The translations under genes were made by a program, and so were the position numbers. From Bipolaris cookei (lineage: Eukaryota > Ascomycota > Dothideomycetes > Pleosporales > Pleosporaceae): a DNA stretch of 64,000 bases. Positions 54,965-64,000 of this stretch are shown piece by piece. A model generated the notes under the pieces. It was not told the DNA's origin. It did not search any database and worked only from the letters and a program-made list of their open reading frames with translations. Location: positions 66,945 to 130,944 of the forward strand of contig NRSV01000076.1 in NCBI GenBank assembly GCA_002286855.1, given 5' to 3'. Each line of letters begins with the position of its first letter. The stretch's first letter is position 1.

Positions 54965-55526
54965 CTCGCTGATAAACTGAGGCTACAATGGAGCAAAACT
55001 GAGGCTTGTGAAGGGAAATAATCTGTGAGAACGTCGAGAAGTGTCTGAATGAACTCAGAGGATAAAGAGTGGTTAAGGGGTAGCAATTGATGGTGGCCAA
55101 GGTTGTCAGAAATCCGGGGCAAGTGCAATTTATGAAAGCGGAAGCTAATGCTGGCACCTATGCAAGGCCAGAGGTCCGGAGCTATCAAATAAAGTTCAGC
55201 ACCAATCCGTTGAATGGAAAAGCAATCCATTGCCCACTCCGGCACGCCACCTTTCTCTACATCGTCTTCATGTTCTTCTCGGCTCAATCATCTGTCACGC
55301 TGATACCTCTCAAGAGATACTCGAGACCAAACTTCCAGTATATCACCTCAACAATTGTAATGATGACACAGTCCTATTGCTTGGCAAGCATTATCTGCTT
55401 GCAGCGATCTAGAATATCACCTTTCTGATGCAGTTAGAGGATACCCGCATATGATAGCATAGAGAAGATGCTGATGAAAAATTACGCTGTGATACTGAGG
55501 AATACAAGACTATATTACAAGGTGAC
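54965..55526. other. Intergenic region, no convincing gene
   Basis: About 560 bp. Frames of 113 and 148 residues occur on opposite strands over the same bases; neither has motif support and the longer one runs through the regulator's start. Probably promoter plus 3' flank. Confidence 0.45.
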
Positions 55527-56845
55527 TTATGAGTCAAGAACAGAGCGAACTTCCGCTTCAAGCACTGGAGAGCAGTCTTCCAATCGAACTTCTTCGCCTA
55601 CTCCAATAGGCAAGTCATCTGGTAAAATGCCCTGATAAACAGGATCCTCGATAGTCATGCGCTTCTTTCTATACTCCAGCAACTCTGTGTAGGCATAGTC
55701 ACCAATAATCTGTGGTAGTTGGTTCCTGATGCGCGTGTGTCGAAGAAGCGCGTCAAGATCCACTAGTTCTAAAAGGATTATCGTGTCTGAGTGGGTTGTG
55801 ACAAGTACTTCGTGGCCGTGAACACCATCAGCAGTCGAGGAGAAAGAAGCTACAGCTACGATTCCAGTGACATGCTCGGGGAGACTATTTCTTGCCTGAA
55901 AAGGCGATTATATAAGTATTTCGCTGGGAGCAGCATACTTGAGAGTGAACCAACTTACAGTTGAGGCTGGATCGTCAACATCTTGGCTACGTCTGTCGTT
56001 GGCAGTGATGGCCTCAGTTTTCTGAGAAGGCGACTTCGATATCGTGTCTGGTCTGCTAGACAAGCTTGCAGTCAAGGTAAGATTGTCAGTATGTTGGCTA
56101 CGTCTGTCGTTGGCCGTCAGGGTCTCGGTTGACTGGGAAAGCGACTTCAATCTCATGTCTGGTTTGCTCGGCCAACGACTAGATCTTGATTGCTCTGGGA
56201 CCGGAATACATGGAAACCATGATAGCACCTTTTTTAACGGTTTCTTGGTAATAAAAATCAGATTCTGCATTCAAAGATGGATGTTCCAGGGTCCTTACTG
56301 TGATTGTTTCATGAACCGGCCTGCAACATCTCTTATCAAACTCTTTTATCCTTCTCACTGTTTCTTCGTGCGTTTCTGTGGAACTGAAATCTCTTTTGAG
56401 GAATTCTTCAAAAGTCAACTCCTCTATTTCGTCTATCTGCTGTATGGCAGAGAAGGCTCCCAAGGGTGTCGAGGTAGTTACTCGAACATAGTGGGTTCTG
56501 CGACGGCAATAAACACCGTGGAAAGTAATGATTTCTGGATTCGACAGCTTGTATTCCATATGAACATAACGGACAGTGTGGTCATGCTCGTTGCTTGCAT
56601 GGTATTGCAATGGCTCGTGGCAGGGAAAGGATCTTGAACAAAGCTCGCATTGGTAGCTTCTTTTCGCTTTGATATGTTAGCATTCATGTTTAATCAGAGT
56701 TCGAGCAGAGTTCGAGCAGAGTTCGAGAGCGAAGTGTCTTACAAGTGGGCTCAATGGCCAGACCGTTTTGAAGTGGTTGGTCCACGAGGGAATCAGGCTG
56801 GAAGGTCAGCCTTGTTCTTATTCTTTGGAGTTTAGATCGAAACAT
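55527..56845 (-). CDS. Hypothetical C2H2 zinc-finger protein with duplicated 37-residue unit
   Basis: Exon 1 (56743-56845) starts MFRSKLQRIRTRL. A 76 bp intron with GTAAGA donor and GCTAAC branch site joins to 56666, producing KRSYQCELCSRSF and a C-x2-C-x12-H-x4-H finger ending HASNEH. The frame continues to about 56240 (VRTLEHPSLNAESDFYYQ). There the reading must shift, through a 46 bp intron or a frameshift. It continues as SRSSRWPSKPDMRLKSLSQ into two tandem copies of a 37-residue unit containing TANDRRSQ (111 bp period at about 55983 and 56094). A clean intron (55896-55958) joins ARNSLPEHVTGIVAVA and the C-terminus ending at 55527. No family beyond the finger is recognised. Confidence 0.55.
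56695..56728 (+). repeat. 11-bp tandem repeat inside an intron
   Basis: CAGAGTTCGAG is repeated three times within the first intron of the C2H2 gene. Confidence 0.7.
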
Positions 56846-57616
56846 GGTGACAAACCACATACTAGAGATGCATCTGCAGAAGCTGGAACCATTTTGCTAG
56901 CAAACCAAACTTGAAAGAAGGCAACCGGTGGAGAACGCAAGAGCGGTGAGGCAATGAATAGAAGGACGTCTTAGCCTTGCAAGAAGGTTGCATGATATAG
57001 GAGGATCTCAGCCGTTCAACTAACCGGGCTGTACTTTTGAAAACGCTCCAGACAATGAGAGGCCATTGCTTTCTGGGAGGTGGCCCTGATCGGGGTTCTT
57101 GCCGACGAACGACACAGACGGGAGCGTGGGTACGAGGCAAACCACGCGACACGGCCTCAATAACCTGGCTGGGCGTTGAAGACCGTGAGTTTGCACGATC
57201 TAACCACATAGCAGAATATTTCATCGATCGACGGCTTCCCCAGACAAGCATGGCAGACTCGGCGACGTCCGGCCTTCCACAGCTTACGAGGCCTGCAGCG
57301 GAAAAGCCTCTTACTGAACGCTACGTCGATCAGACTCATGCAGGACAGTACCGCAGGTTTGGTAAGGTGGTGAAACGATCAAGAAGTGGCAAGCGCGGTA
57401 ATAATGTGCTTAAATTACATCTAGCCCTACTAGGCACAGTCACTGAATGATGGATTTACGCTTATGCACAGCAGGGTGGGGGTTATCCCTGTATGACAGG
57501 AGGTTCCCGAAGTAGTTTAGTTTTAATCACCCGCACCGGGTATTCAAATCTAAACTGCTTTCAGGATCCTCCATCACATCGACTCCGCGACCATCACCGC
57601 TTCCCTTCTGTGAGAA
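56846..57616. other. Intergenic region, no convincing gene
   Basis: About 770 bp between divergent genes. Overlapping frames of 129 (minus) and 137 (plus) codons exist but show no motif or splice support. Confidence 0.45.
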
Positions 57617-59378
57617 ATGGCATGTTCTGAGTATGAAAGGGAGTTAATGAAAGCATTGAGCCAGTGCAAGCCATCTGATGTTATTAAGAATGAAGTTAGT
57701 AATCCCTTTTGAATCAGTGCTAGTATATGATTTAACAGTACTTAGACCTTGCTCCAATGTTTCCGTCAATTCATAAAAAAGGGGACTATAATTGAGTGGT
57801 GTGAGATTCTTCCAGAGAGTTTTGAGACTCGCAATGTGTGTACGGCTATCCAACAGCTCCGGGCGCCGGTCCGCGTCGCCGATATAGCCACGCAACAGCC
57901 ACAACAGCCACGTGATACCCCTAAACCGCCAAACGAACAGTACTTCGAGAAGTTCGTTTCAGAAGAACAGAGGCTGAAAAGATTGTACAGAATTGCCCAA
58001 CGCATGACTGCCGTTGAGACAACGACACAGATATGCAAAGACGGTGAAGACCTCATTCCAGCTGATCCAATCATACAGGCAAAGGCGATGTACCAGAGAA
58101 TAGAGCAACCTGTGAATCAAAGGAACTCACTCTATCGGCAGCACGTTATTCTTTTTGGAGATGCAGTCGACCGATACGCAGCTTTGCGGCCAGTGGAACT
58201 CTCAAGAGGGCAAGACCGCAAAACCGCCGCTTTCGAAGCGATCGCTGAAGGAATTAAAACCAAAAAGAAAAAGGTGGCTAAGAGATACACTCATTCTCGC
58301 CTTTACTTAAAACTTGCAGAAATTGGAGGGCCAGGTTCTCTTTGTTCAATAGATGGCTCCAAGTGGGAGTAAGCATAAAAACAACCAAGATTAGCATTCT
58401 CTAACGTGTCACAGCATGGAGAATACCAATGAAGAAGATATAAAGTTGCTCTGCAACTACAGGAAAGAAAGGCTACCAACGGTGGAAATGCAATCCCAGG
58501 CTCTCGATTTCATGGTGGTCGAAGATTTTGCCCGCAATCTCCTGGCCCAAGGGGCAGATGCAGCTGAGATTGCAGTAGGCCGCACCACTTTAGCAAAATT
58601 GATCTGTCGTCACGTAGAAATCGAACGGTTTATACAAGATGGCACTATAACTCCAAAACGCCCAAGCGTATACAACAACGAACAGCCCCGGCGTACGTCT
58701 CCACGATCTCCTGCAAGACTTAGATCCAGAATGGATGTTAGAACGCCTTCCCATACCATGTCTTTCGATCTGCAACGACCAGTGCCACTCTACCATGCCC
58801 TGCAAAGCCAGCAGCCAGCTCATGCTGCGGAGACACGCACGAATACAGCCAAGCGACGGAGGGTCTCTGGGTATGAAGGCCTACAAATCCTGACAGAGTC
58901 AGACAGCATACAAGAACATGAGCAGACTTGCTTTACGCCTCGTTCACAAATTTCGCAATTTACTACCGGGACAAAAACCTATAATCAGGGAGATCATCAA
59001 ACTGAAGAAACCCCAGATACCCTTCAGCCGTTGGAAAATAGTAACGAAAACTACTTGGAGGCTACTGCTGTCGAACTGCGCCAGCAGCCATCCTCATGTA
59101 TCAGCTCATTTCAAGATAAGCAGTCTTCATACACTTTTCGAGGCCTGGAGTACGGACCGGGATCATCATCAAATACCTCAAATGGGGTATTGAATCAATT
59201 TTGTCCACCAGAAAATGGAGACGCAATGGGGGAGGCGAGCAGTGCTCTGAGCCCCAGTGATGTTAGGGAAGAAGAAGATCAAGATGATAGCGAATTACCT
59301 TCGGTGGTGGTCAGGGATCTTCGCGTTGGGGAGGAGCGTTTAGGAGATCTCGATTTGTTTACTCACTACTACTACTAA
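57617..59378 (+). CDS. Hypothetical protein, Gln/Ser-rich C-terminal half
   Basis: Three exons, 57617-57694, 57746-58368 and 58415-59378, join in phase to 554 residues. The apparent stop after KWE at 58370 lies inside a consensus GTAAGC donor; splicing it out joins to ATG 58416 in frame, so what look like two genes are one. The N-terminal half is helical and basic (EEQRLKRLYRIAQRMT and KTKKKKVAKRYTHSRLYLKL). A middle segment (VVEDFARNLLAQGADAAEIA) is helical. The C-terminal 250 residues are Ser/Thr/Gln-rich and probably disordered, with the basic motif AKRRRVSGYE. I do not recognise a family; a nuclear protein is a guess. Confidence 0.65.
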
Positions 59379-59976
59379 TTCACATCATCCGCTGGCTCAA
59401 TGAACAGTTTTTGAGTCAAAATTGGAGTGTGTAATGGCACTGGCTGGTACATGACCCCTTCAAATACCACAATAACTACATCGTGTTGTAATGTTACTTC
59501 ATTGGCCTCCCCAGTCGACTTGTTTCGCAACTTTAGCTTCGCGTTGCTATGAGGCGCATGGAAAGGTTGGAGAATAATAATATCGTGTTTGGAAGTCTCA
59601 AGCCAAGGAGGTGATTGTTGAGAGTTCATCTGCACTCGGAGGACTGTGGGAGGAAGTTGATATTCTTCGGGCTTAGCCTTCCTTATCTTCGCTTTCGCGA
59701 AGTCTGCTACTAGGCGCTGGACATCTCGCACCTTGTTTCGAAGTTAGAAAGTATCGTCAATGCTATAAGCATCTAGCATACTATGGTGTTGTTGAGCGCA
59801 GCCCTGAAAGGGATCGTTACTTCTCCAGGAATATATGAGAGTGCTGTTTGTGGCCTTGGCGTGTTGTTCTCGAAGTCCACTTCCTTCCATTGATCTTTTG
59901 GCAGCAAGGCGATCTTTTCAGAGAGTTTGCGGGCTTCTTCTTTGAAATTTGTAGGTATAAGCTTGAAGAGTACCAT
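59375..59976 (-). CDS. Hypothetical protein, 183 residues
   Basis: Exons 59782-59976 and 59375-59731 with a 50 bp intron (GTATGC donor, CAAG acceptor, phase 0). The start ATG at 59976 gives MVLFKLIPTNFKEEARKL. The second half looks like a beta-rich domain (HDIIILQPFHAPHSNAKLKL, then VVIVVFEGVMYQPVPL). Its stop overlaps the tail of the convergent 554-residue gene by four bases. No family recognised. Confidence 0.6.
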
Positions 59977-60192
59977 GACAATGTTAGCTTTGCGAGGCTG
60001 AGGGTTAGGTCTGTGAAAGATGCTGCACAAGTACGCGCCCAGCTTTTAACATCTCCACATGACACGTGCATTAATGATCATTTCGATGAAAGACGTGGCG
60101 GTGCATGCGGGGCACTTCTATGAATTTAGGTGTCGGAAGAACAATGTTCCTTCGCTTGTCTGCTAGTGGCTAGAACTTTGCAGGTAGACGAA

Positions 60193-60450
60193 TCACTGCG
60201 TTCCGTTGGGTTTTTTATCACTTTGACCATAGTCATAGTACTCTTGGTATTCTTCCCCCGTCGCAGAACCATTTGAGACCCTCAGAGTGCCCACAGGCAC
60301 TGCCAAAGAAGCTTGCGAAACTGATTCATCTTCTCTTTGAGTGCTGTCTTGGACTTGGCGTCTGTCTCCATTCGTTCTGCCAGCATTTGCCTGATCCGCT
60401 GAAGCACCCGTACCCAAATTATTAGAACGATCCGATTGGTTGCTCATCAT
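60193..60450 (-). CDS. Hypothetical small hydrophilic protein
   Basis: 85 residues, Asn/Ser/Gln/Asp-rich, with no hydrophobic core (MMSNQSDRSNNLGTG to a Tyr-rich EEYQEYYDYGQSDKK). It lies upstream of the 183-residue gene on the same strand, and could be its neighbour or a lost 5' exon of a larger gene. Low complexity makes it hard to call. Confidence 0.35.
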   Translation of the reverse strand: MMSNQSDRSNNLGTGASADQANAGRTNGDRRQVQDSTQREDESVSQASLAVPVGTLRVSNGSATGEEYQEYYDYGQSDKKPNGTQ

Positions 60451-61916
60451 TATAGAACAGCTTACACGCCTAAATTGGCGATACTGATAACTGCCAAATG
60501 TAAGCGGCGATCTTGTATCGCACTTCTTACGATACTCTCAAGTGACTTGAAGTTTGTCTTGCGGTTCTCTTAGCTATATCGCGTACGAAAGAATTTGCTG
60601 GCTTACATTGAATAGCGAGAGGGCTTGTAGGCGTACGACACTGAAGCCTGTCCTCCTATCTTAGATTTGGACAAGCCAGTTAGGTTATGGTTTGACCGGC
60701 TAGCAAGGCGAGAAGCAACAAATAGTTAACAAAATTTTCGAGATGGCAAAGAGATCGCGGTGGTTAGCTCGATCAATGGCAACGCTGAGGGCGTGTCTTG
60801 CTGATATGTTGAGGCGCCAAAAGATAGGTAGCAATAAACAAGTACTGATTTCATGCGCTAGAGAAGCATAGTTATAGAGATATAAGACGACAAAAAATTC
60901 TGTTGAGCAAGTGAGAAAAATCCAGATTGACTGCTGGCCTTTATAAATACCTTTATGGCGTTAATCGCACATGATGGTCCTCGAATTGCCTATAATCACG
61001 CATCTTATTCATGCAGGAGTAGGTCGGCCCGTATGTAGCAGCGACTAGCAAGTTCCATATCCTCGAATCACACTCAGATGCATGGTTCATGTCGCTCTAG
61101 CTGTATAGGTGTTTGTATCCATGAAGTGGCTTGCAGGCCACTTTGCTCTCGGTGTATATCAAGGCGGCCGACGTTCTAACATGCATATTGGACTGGTGCG
61201 TCCATTAAGATGCATGCCAGGAAACGGTTCCTTGCGCAACTTGAGGACATACGGTACATGAACAAAGATCAAGAAGTCCGTGCGGCACTTCTTACCTACC
61301 ACGACTCGAAAGAGGAGAACGGTAGCCTCCCAATGATGAAGAGAACTCGTCCTGTCTTACGTCTGTTCAATTCGAAGTCCCAATATATCAATCCGTGCCA
61401 GGGCAACATCAGAACCATGCACACGAAAAGCGACTCCTTGAACTCAAGAAAATCCTAGCATATGGCTAAGGAACACACAAGATGACATACCGATAAACAG
61501 ATCTTGAAAAGTGAGGCGCGGGGACAATTTGCTGCAATTCGGCATCTCCCCTTGTGGATGCGCTTTCTAAGGTCTAGTGACCAGCCTTGTACAGTATAGA
61601 TATGTGTACAATTTCACAATTTCACAGTTTCACAATTTTACAATTTTACAATTTGACTAGTGAATAGCCTTGATCTGCAGCATACATGCATATCAACGTG
61701 GCACAACACGTGATTGTCTCACGTGCCGTTTGGGCGGTTGTGCACGTGAGAACGTCATTTTAGGTAAGCGCAGGGTGCCCAAAGGCAGTTCGTGCCCAAG
61801 CTGGGTTTTTTTGCCCCGCCGTCCCCGCATGCCGTTCAGACTGCCATCGAACGGCGCATAAACTCAACGTCCCAGACTTCATAAATATCGCAAACATTAT
61901 AGTCGTTCCACTGCTT
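60451..61916. other. Intergenic region, mostly AT-rich, no convincing gene
   Basis: About 1.5 kb. An 82-codon frame at 61210-61458 has no motif support. The tandem repeat at 61609-61654 lies here. Confidence 0.45.
61609..61654 (+). repeat. 8-bp tandem repeat (CAATTTCA/CAATTTTA)
   Basis: Nearly six copies of an 8-base unit: CAATTTCA twice, CAGTTTCA, CAATTTTA twice and a partial copy. Confidence 0.85.
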
Positions 61917-62286
61917 ATGCGCAGACTTCCGTACCTCGAAAAGAACCAAGTCGCGACGGCCTTCAACTACAACCTTACGTCTGATGGTATGTGGCCTGAT
62001 GTTGTCTGCTACCGAACTAATTGGTGGATAGGTATTCCAAGACACAGAATTTGACGAAATAGACGAAACGAACATAAACTTCGAGGATGCGTCGACAACA
62101 CCCGAACGGATACATGGTACAGGCGCGATGGTTTATTGGCGAGACTGCAATGTCACGCTTATGAAGTTGAGTGAAGGAGAGCTCAAATTTGTGAAGAATA
62201 TCAAACGGCGGAAAGGGAAAGGGAGGCTCGATGCTGGGGAAACCTTGGTATTCATGGGTGAGGGTGGGAAGGTCAAGACTGGCTGA
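61917..62286 (+). CDS. Hypothetical small protein, two exons
   Basis: Exons 61917-61986 and 62042-62286 with a 55 bp intron (GTATGT donor, CCAAG acceptor, phase 1) give 104 residues. The same frame is open upstream as LNVPDFINIANIIVVPLL, so the true start may lie in an unseen exon. The C-terminal half (GTGAMVYWRDCNVTLMKLSE and KRRKGKGRLDAGETLVFMGE) looks like a compact domain. No family recognised. Antisense frames over the same bases lack splice support. Confidence 0.4.
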
Positions 62287-62310
62287 TGTTGTATGTTTTG
62301 TCCATTCCAT

Positions 62311-63500
62311 TCACTTGAATAAAGCGTCCTTGAGCCTGAAGGCTTCGTCAAGCCCTAAGTTTAGGTTCAGGATCCCATCAAAATCGCAATTACTCGCCAA
62401 TCTTAAGGTAACACAATTTGTCCTGAGTTTTCCTTGCCTAACTTCCTCTTTCCGTAAGGGACTTTTCTTCAGTGCCAAACTTGGCTCAGAACCGAGCAAT
62501 TTTTCGATCCCTTTTTCTTTACCTCCTTGCAGGACCACCTCATATTGGGGAAGCACCCTCACGCCATTATCTAGGGTGATGTACCAGAGTCCCGTATCTG
62601 ACTCTACATGGACGCCAAACAACTCCATGGCAAGGTACTGGATCTTGTTTGGTAGAATTGACAGGCTCATCAAGCACTCAACCTTTGGGCCAGATAGCTG
62701 AGCTGGGAATGTCATCGTTATGGAAGCTGTACCCCCTGAATTCCTTACAGCTCCGCAAGTGTACTGAGGAAAAACTCTAGCTAGTCTATCCGCTGAAGGA
62801 TTGGAGACTGTTTGTTGACCGCTCAGCCCTGCAGCAGCACCATCTGGTACTCGATCTGCAACGGGCTCGAAGATTGTATGTCCGGACTCTGAACGATTGT
62901 ATAAGGTAGACTCCGATGTCGTTTCACGAGCCATTTGTATCTCGTTAAGCGTTTCATTTGAGAATCGACCAGTCGTTGACCTAGTTGCCGGTGAAATGTG
63001 AAGCATCCCGCCAACATGATCCGCTAACACGTTCAGTCATTCTTGTTCCATGATGGTTCTATACACAACCTACCGTGGCGTTTATTAGTCCCTAACAGGT
63101 CTTCTGATTCGTCACAAGGGTGTTTCTCTGCCCTTAGCAACTGCTCTAATACCTTTCGGATTGTATCATGAGGTACAACCCTCGTGAGTTCGTATGCGAT
63201 ACTCTTCTTCTCTTCGATAGGCAGCTCTTGTAATGTCGCGATTGACTTTCGAAGAGCGCCTTGTCCTTGGAAGTGGCGAGTGGTGCGGTGATTGACAAGA
63301 AAATAAGCCAACCAGGCCTGGAGACCAATGTCATGGAAGATGCGTGCAGTAAGATGTTGTGACGCGTTCCTCGCTTCATTCAGGGTGTTCTGAAATCCAT
63401 TGGGCGTTCTTCGGTATGGCCATTCATTAGTCAACTGTCGCTTTAGTGTTTCCTTGAACTCATGTATTTCGTCAAGTTCCGTTGGTGTGAAATTTGTCAT
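62311..63500 (-). CDS. Hypothetical protein, 379 residues
   Basis: Exons 63074-63500 and 62311-63023 with a 50 bp intron (GTAGGT donor, TTAG acceptor, phase 1). The N-terminal domain is helical (LDEIHEFKETLKRQLTNEW and LQAWLAYFLVNHRT). A Ser/Thr-rich linker follows, then a C-terminal domain with beta-like segments (QYLAMELFGVHVESDTGLWY) and KKSPLRKEEVRQGKLRTN. It is convergent with the small gene before it, with 24 bp between stops. No family recognised. Confidence 0.6.
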
Positions 63501-64000
63501 ATTGGGTAGGAGGTAAGTTTACATGAAGAACGAGGGGGATTTGTATTAGCATGAGGTAAATTTACATCAGGATGCATTTCACAAAGGTAGCCGAGTTATA
63601 TCGATTATGGTAGCAGACGCTAAGGGCTCTGGGCGCGTGCGACTGGCTCGCGTATATCAGACGCTATGGTCTCTGTAAATGGCTAGCTGAACGCCTCCAT
63701 GCCTTTTCATCCCCTAGTCCTGCAGCGCGGGATCCGGAAGGTAGAAGCCCCCGGCAAGCCGCGCCTCTAGTGTTGTCTCTTTCGCACATCGAAGGTTCGA
63801 CTGTCCATTCCCGCTCGGACAAAGGCATATAACGCACAGGCTAACCAACCTCCTGGGGTACCGACGTGGTGCCGAGCCAGCCTCCTTGGCCCACGTGTTG
63901 TCGCGCGCAGCCGCTACCTTCTGGCGCTATCGCTACCGTACATCGCACATTTCTTCTCGTCACTCCTGATCTTATCTCACCCTTTTGAGATCACCTACAG
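63501..64000. other. Right edge, no gene seen
   Basis: 500 bp upstream of the last gene. No motif-bearing frame. More GC-rich towards the end. Confidence 0.4.

Noticed and set aside
54841..55287. Minus-strand frame of 148 codons upstream of the Zn2Cys6 regulator
   Set aside because: It overlaps the regulator's first exon in another frame and has no splice or motif support; likely 5' flank.
57037..57450. Plus-strand frame of 137 codons
   Set aside because: No motif, no splice support, and a comparable minus-strand frame covers the same bases; could not be told from chance.
61210..61458. Plus-strand frame of 82 codons
   Set aside because: Short, no motif, in an otherwise non-coding AT-rich stretch.
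61609..61654. Considered as a CRISPR-like or origin repeat
   Set aside because: Units are contiguous 8-mers without spacers; it is a simple tandem repeat in a eukaryotic genome.

Overview
The window is nuclear DNA of a filamentous ascomycete (Pezizomycotina; Dothideomycetes/Pleosporales is my guess). Signs are many 46-65 bp GT-AG introns, fungal-type regulators (Zn2Cys6; C2H2 plus fungal_trans), a HeLo-like protein, an intron-containing tRNA-Pro, pogo/Fot1-type DNA transposons and a LINE. Several decayed genes carry stops of the C:G-to-T:A kind expected from repeat-induced point mutation (RIP).

Region 1 (1-12.9 kb) is a catabolic block: the C-terminal third of a xanthine-dehydrogenase-family molybdo-hydroxylase, a phenol-hydroxylase-type FAD monooxygenase, an amidase, a salicylate-hydroxylase-type FAD monooxygenase, a cytidine deaminase and an SDR. 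Apart from the deaminase, these are the families of the Aspergillus nidulans nicotinate-utilisation genes hxnS, hxnV, hxnN, hxnX and hxnW. A C2H2/fungal_trans regulator at 23.9-27.1 kb has the architecture I recall for HxnR. I read this as a probable nicotinate-degradation cluster whose order is partly broken up by housekeeping genes.

Region 2 (13-23.4 kb) holds JAC1, tRNA-Pro(AGG), a coiled-coil protein, a DUF924 protein, pogo remnants (including a 702 bp internally deleted copy with 50 bp inverted repeats), a decayed P450 and a small acidic protein.

Region 3 (28.9-42.7 kb) is a second catabolic block: class III CoA-transferase, homogentisate-dioxygenase-family ring-cleavage enzyme, PcaB/adenylosuccinate-lyase-type lyase, thiolase, maleylacetate-reductase-type iron alcohol dehydrogenase and a SCOT-type CoA-transferase. 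Together they could take a hydroquinone-type aromatic through maleylacetate and 3-oxoadipate to succinyl-CoA and acetyl-CoA. A 1,833 bp mutated pogo element sits between the reductase and the CoA-transferase.

Region 4 (43-64 kb) is accessory. It has a 5'-truncated LINE with a copy of its own 3' tail inside the RNase H domain (next to the only N base), a short Zn2Cys6 protein, a broken and an intact HeLo-like gene, a full Zn2Cys6 regulator, a C2H2 protein with a duplicated 37-residue unit, and several hypothetical proteins. Exon boundaries were worked out by hand from reading frame and splice signals; I mark where they are uncertain.
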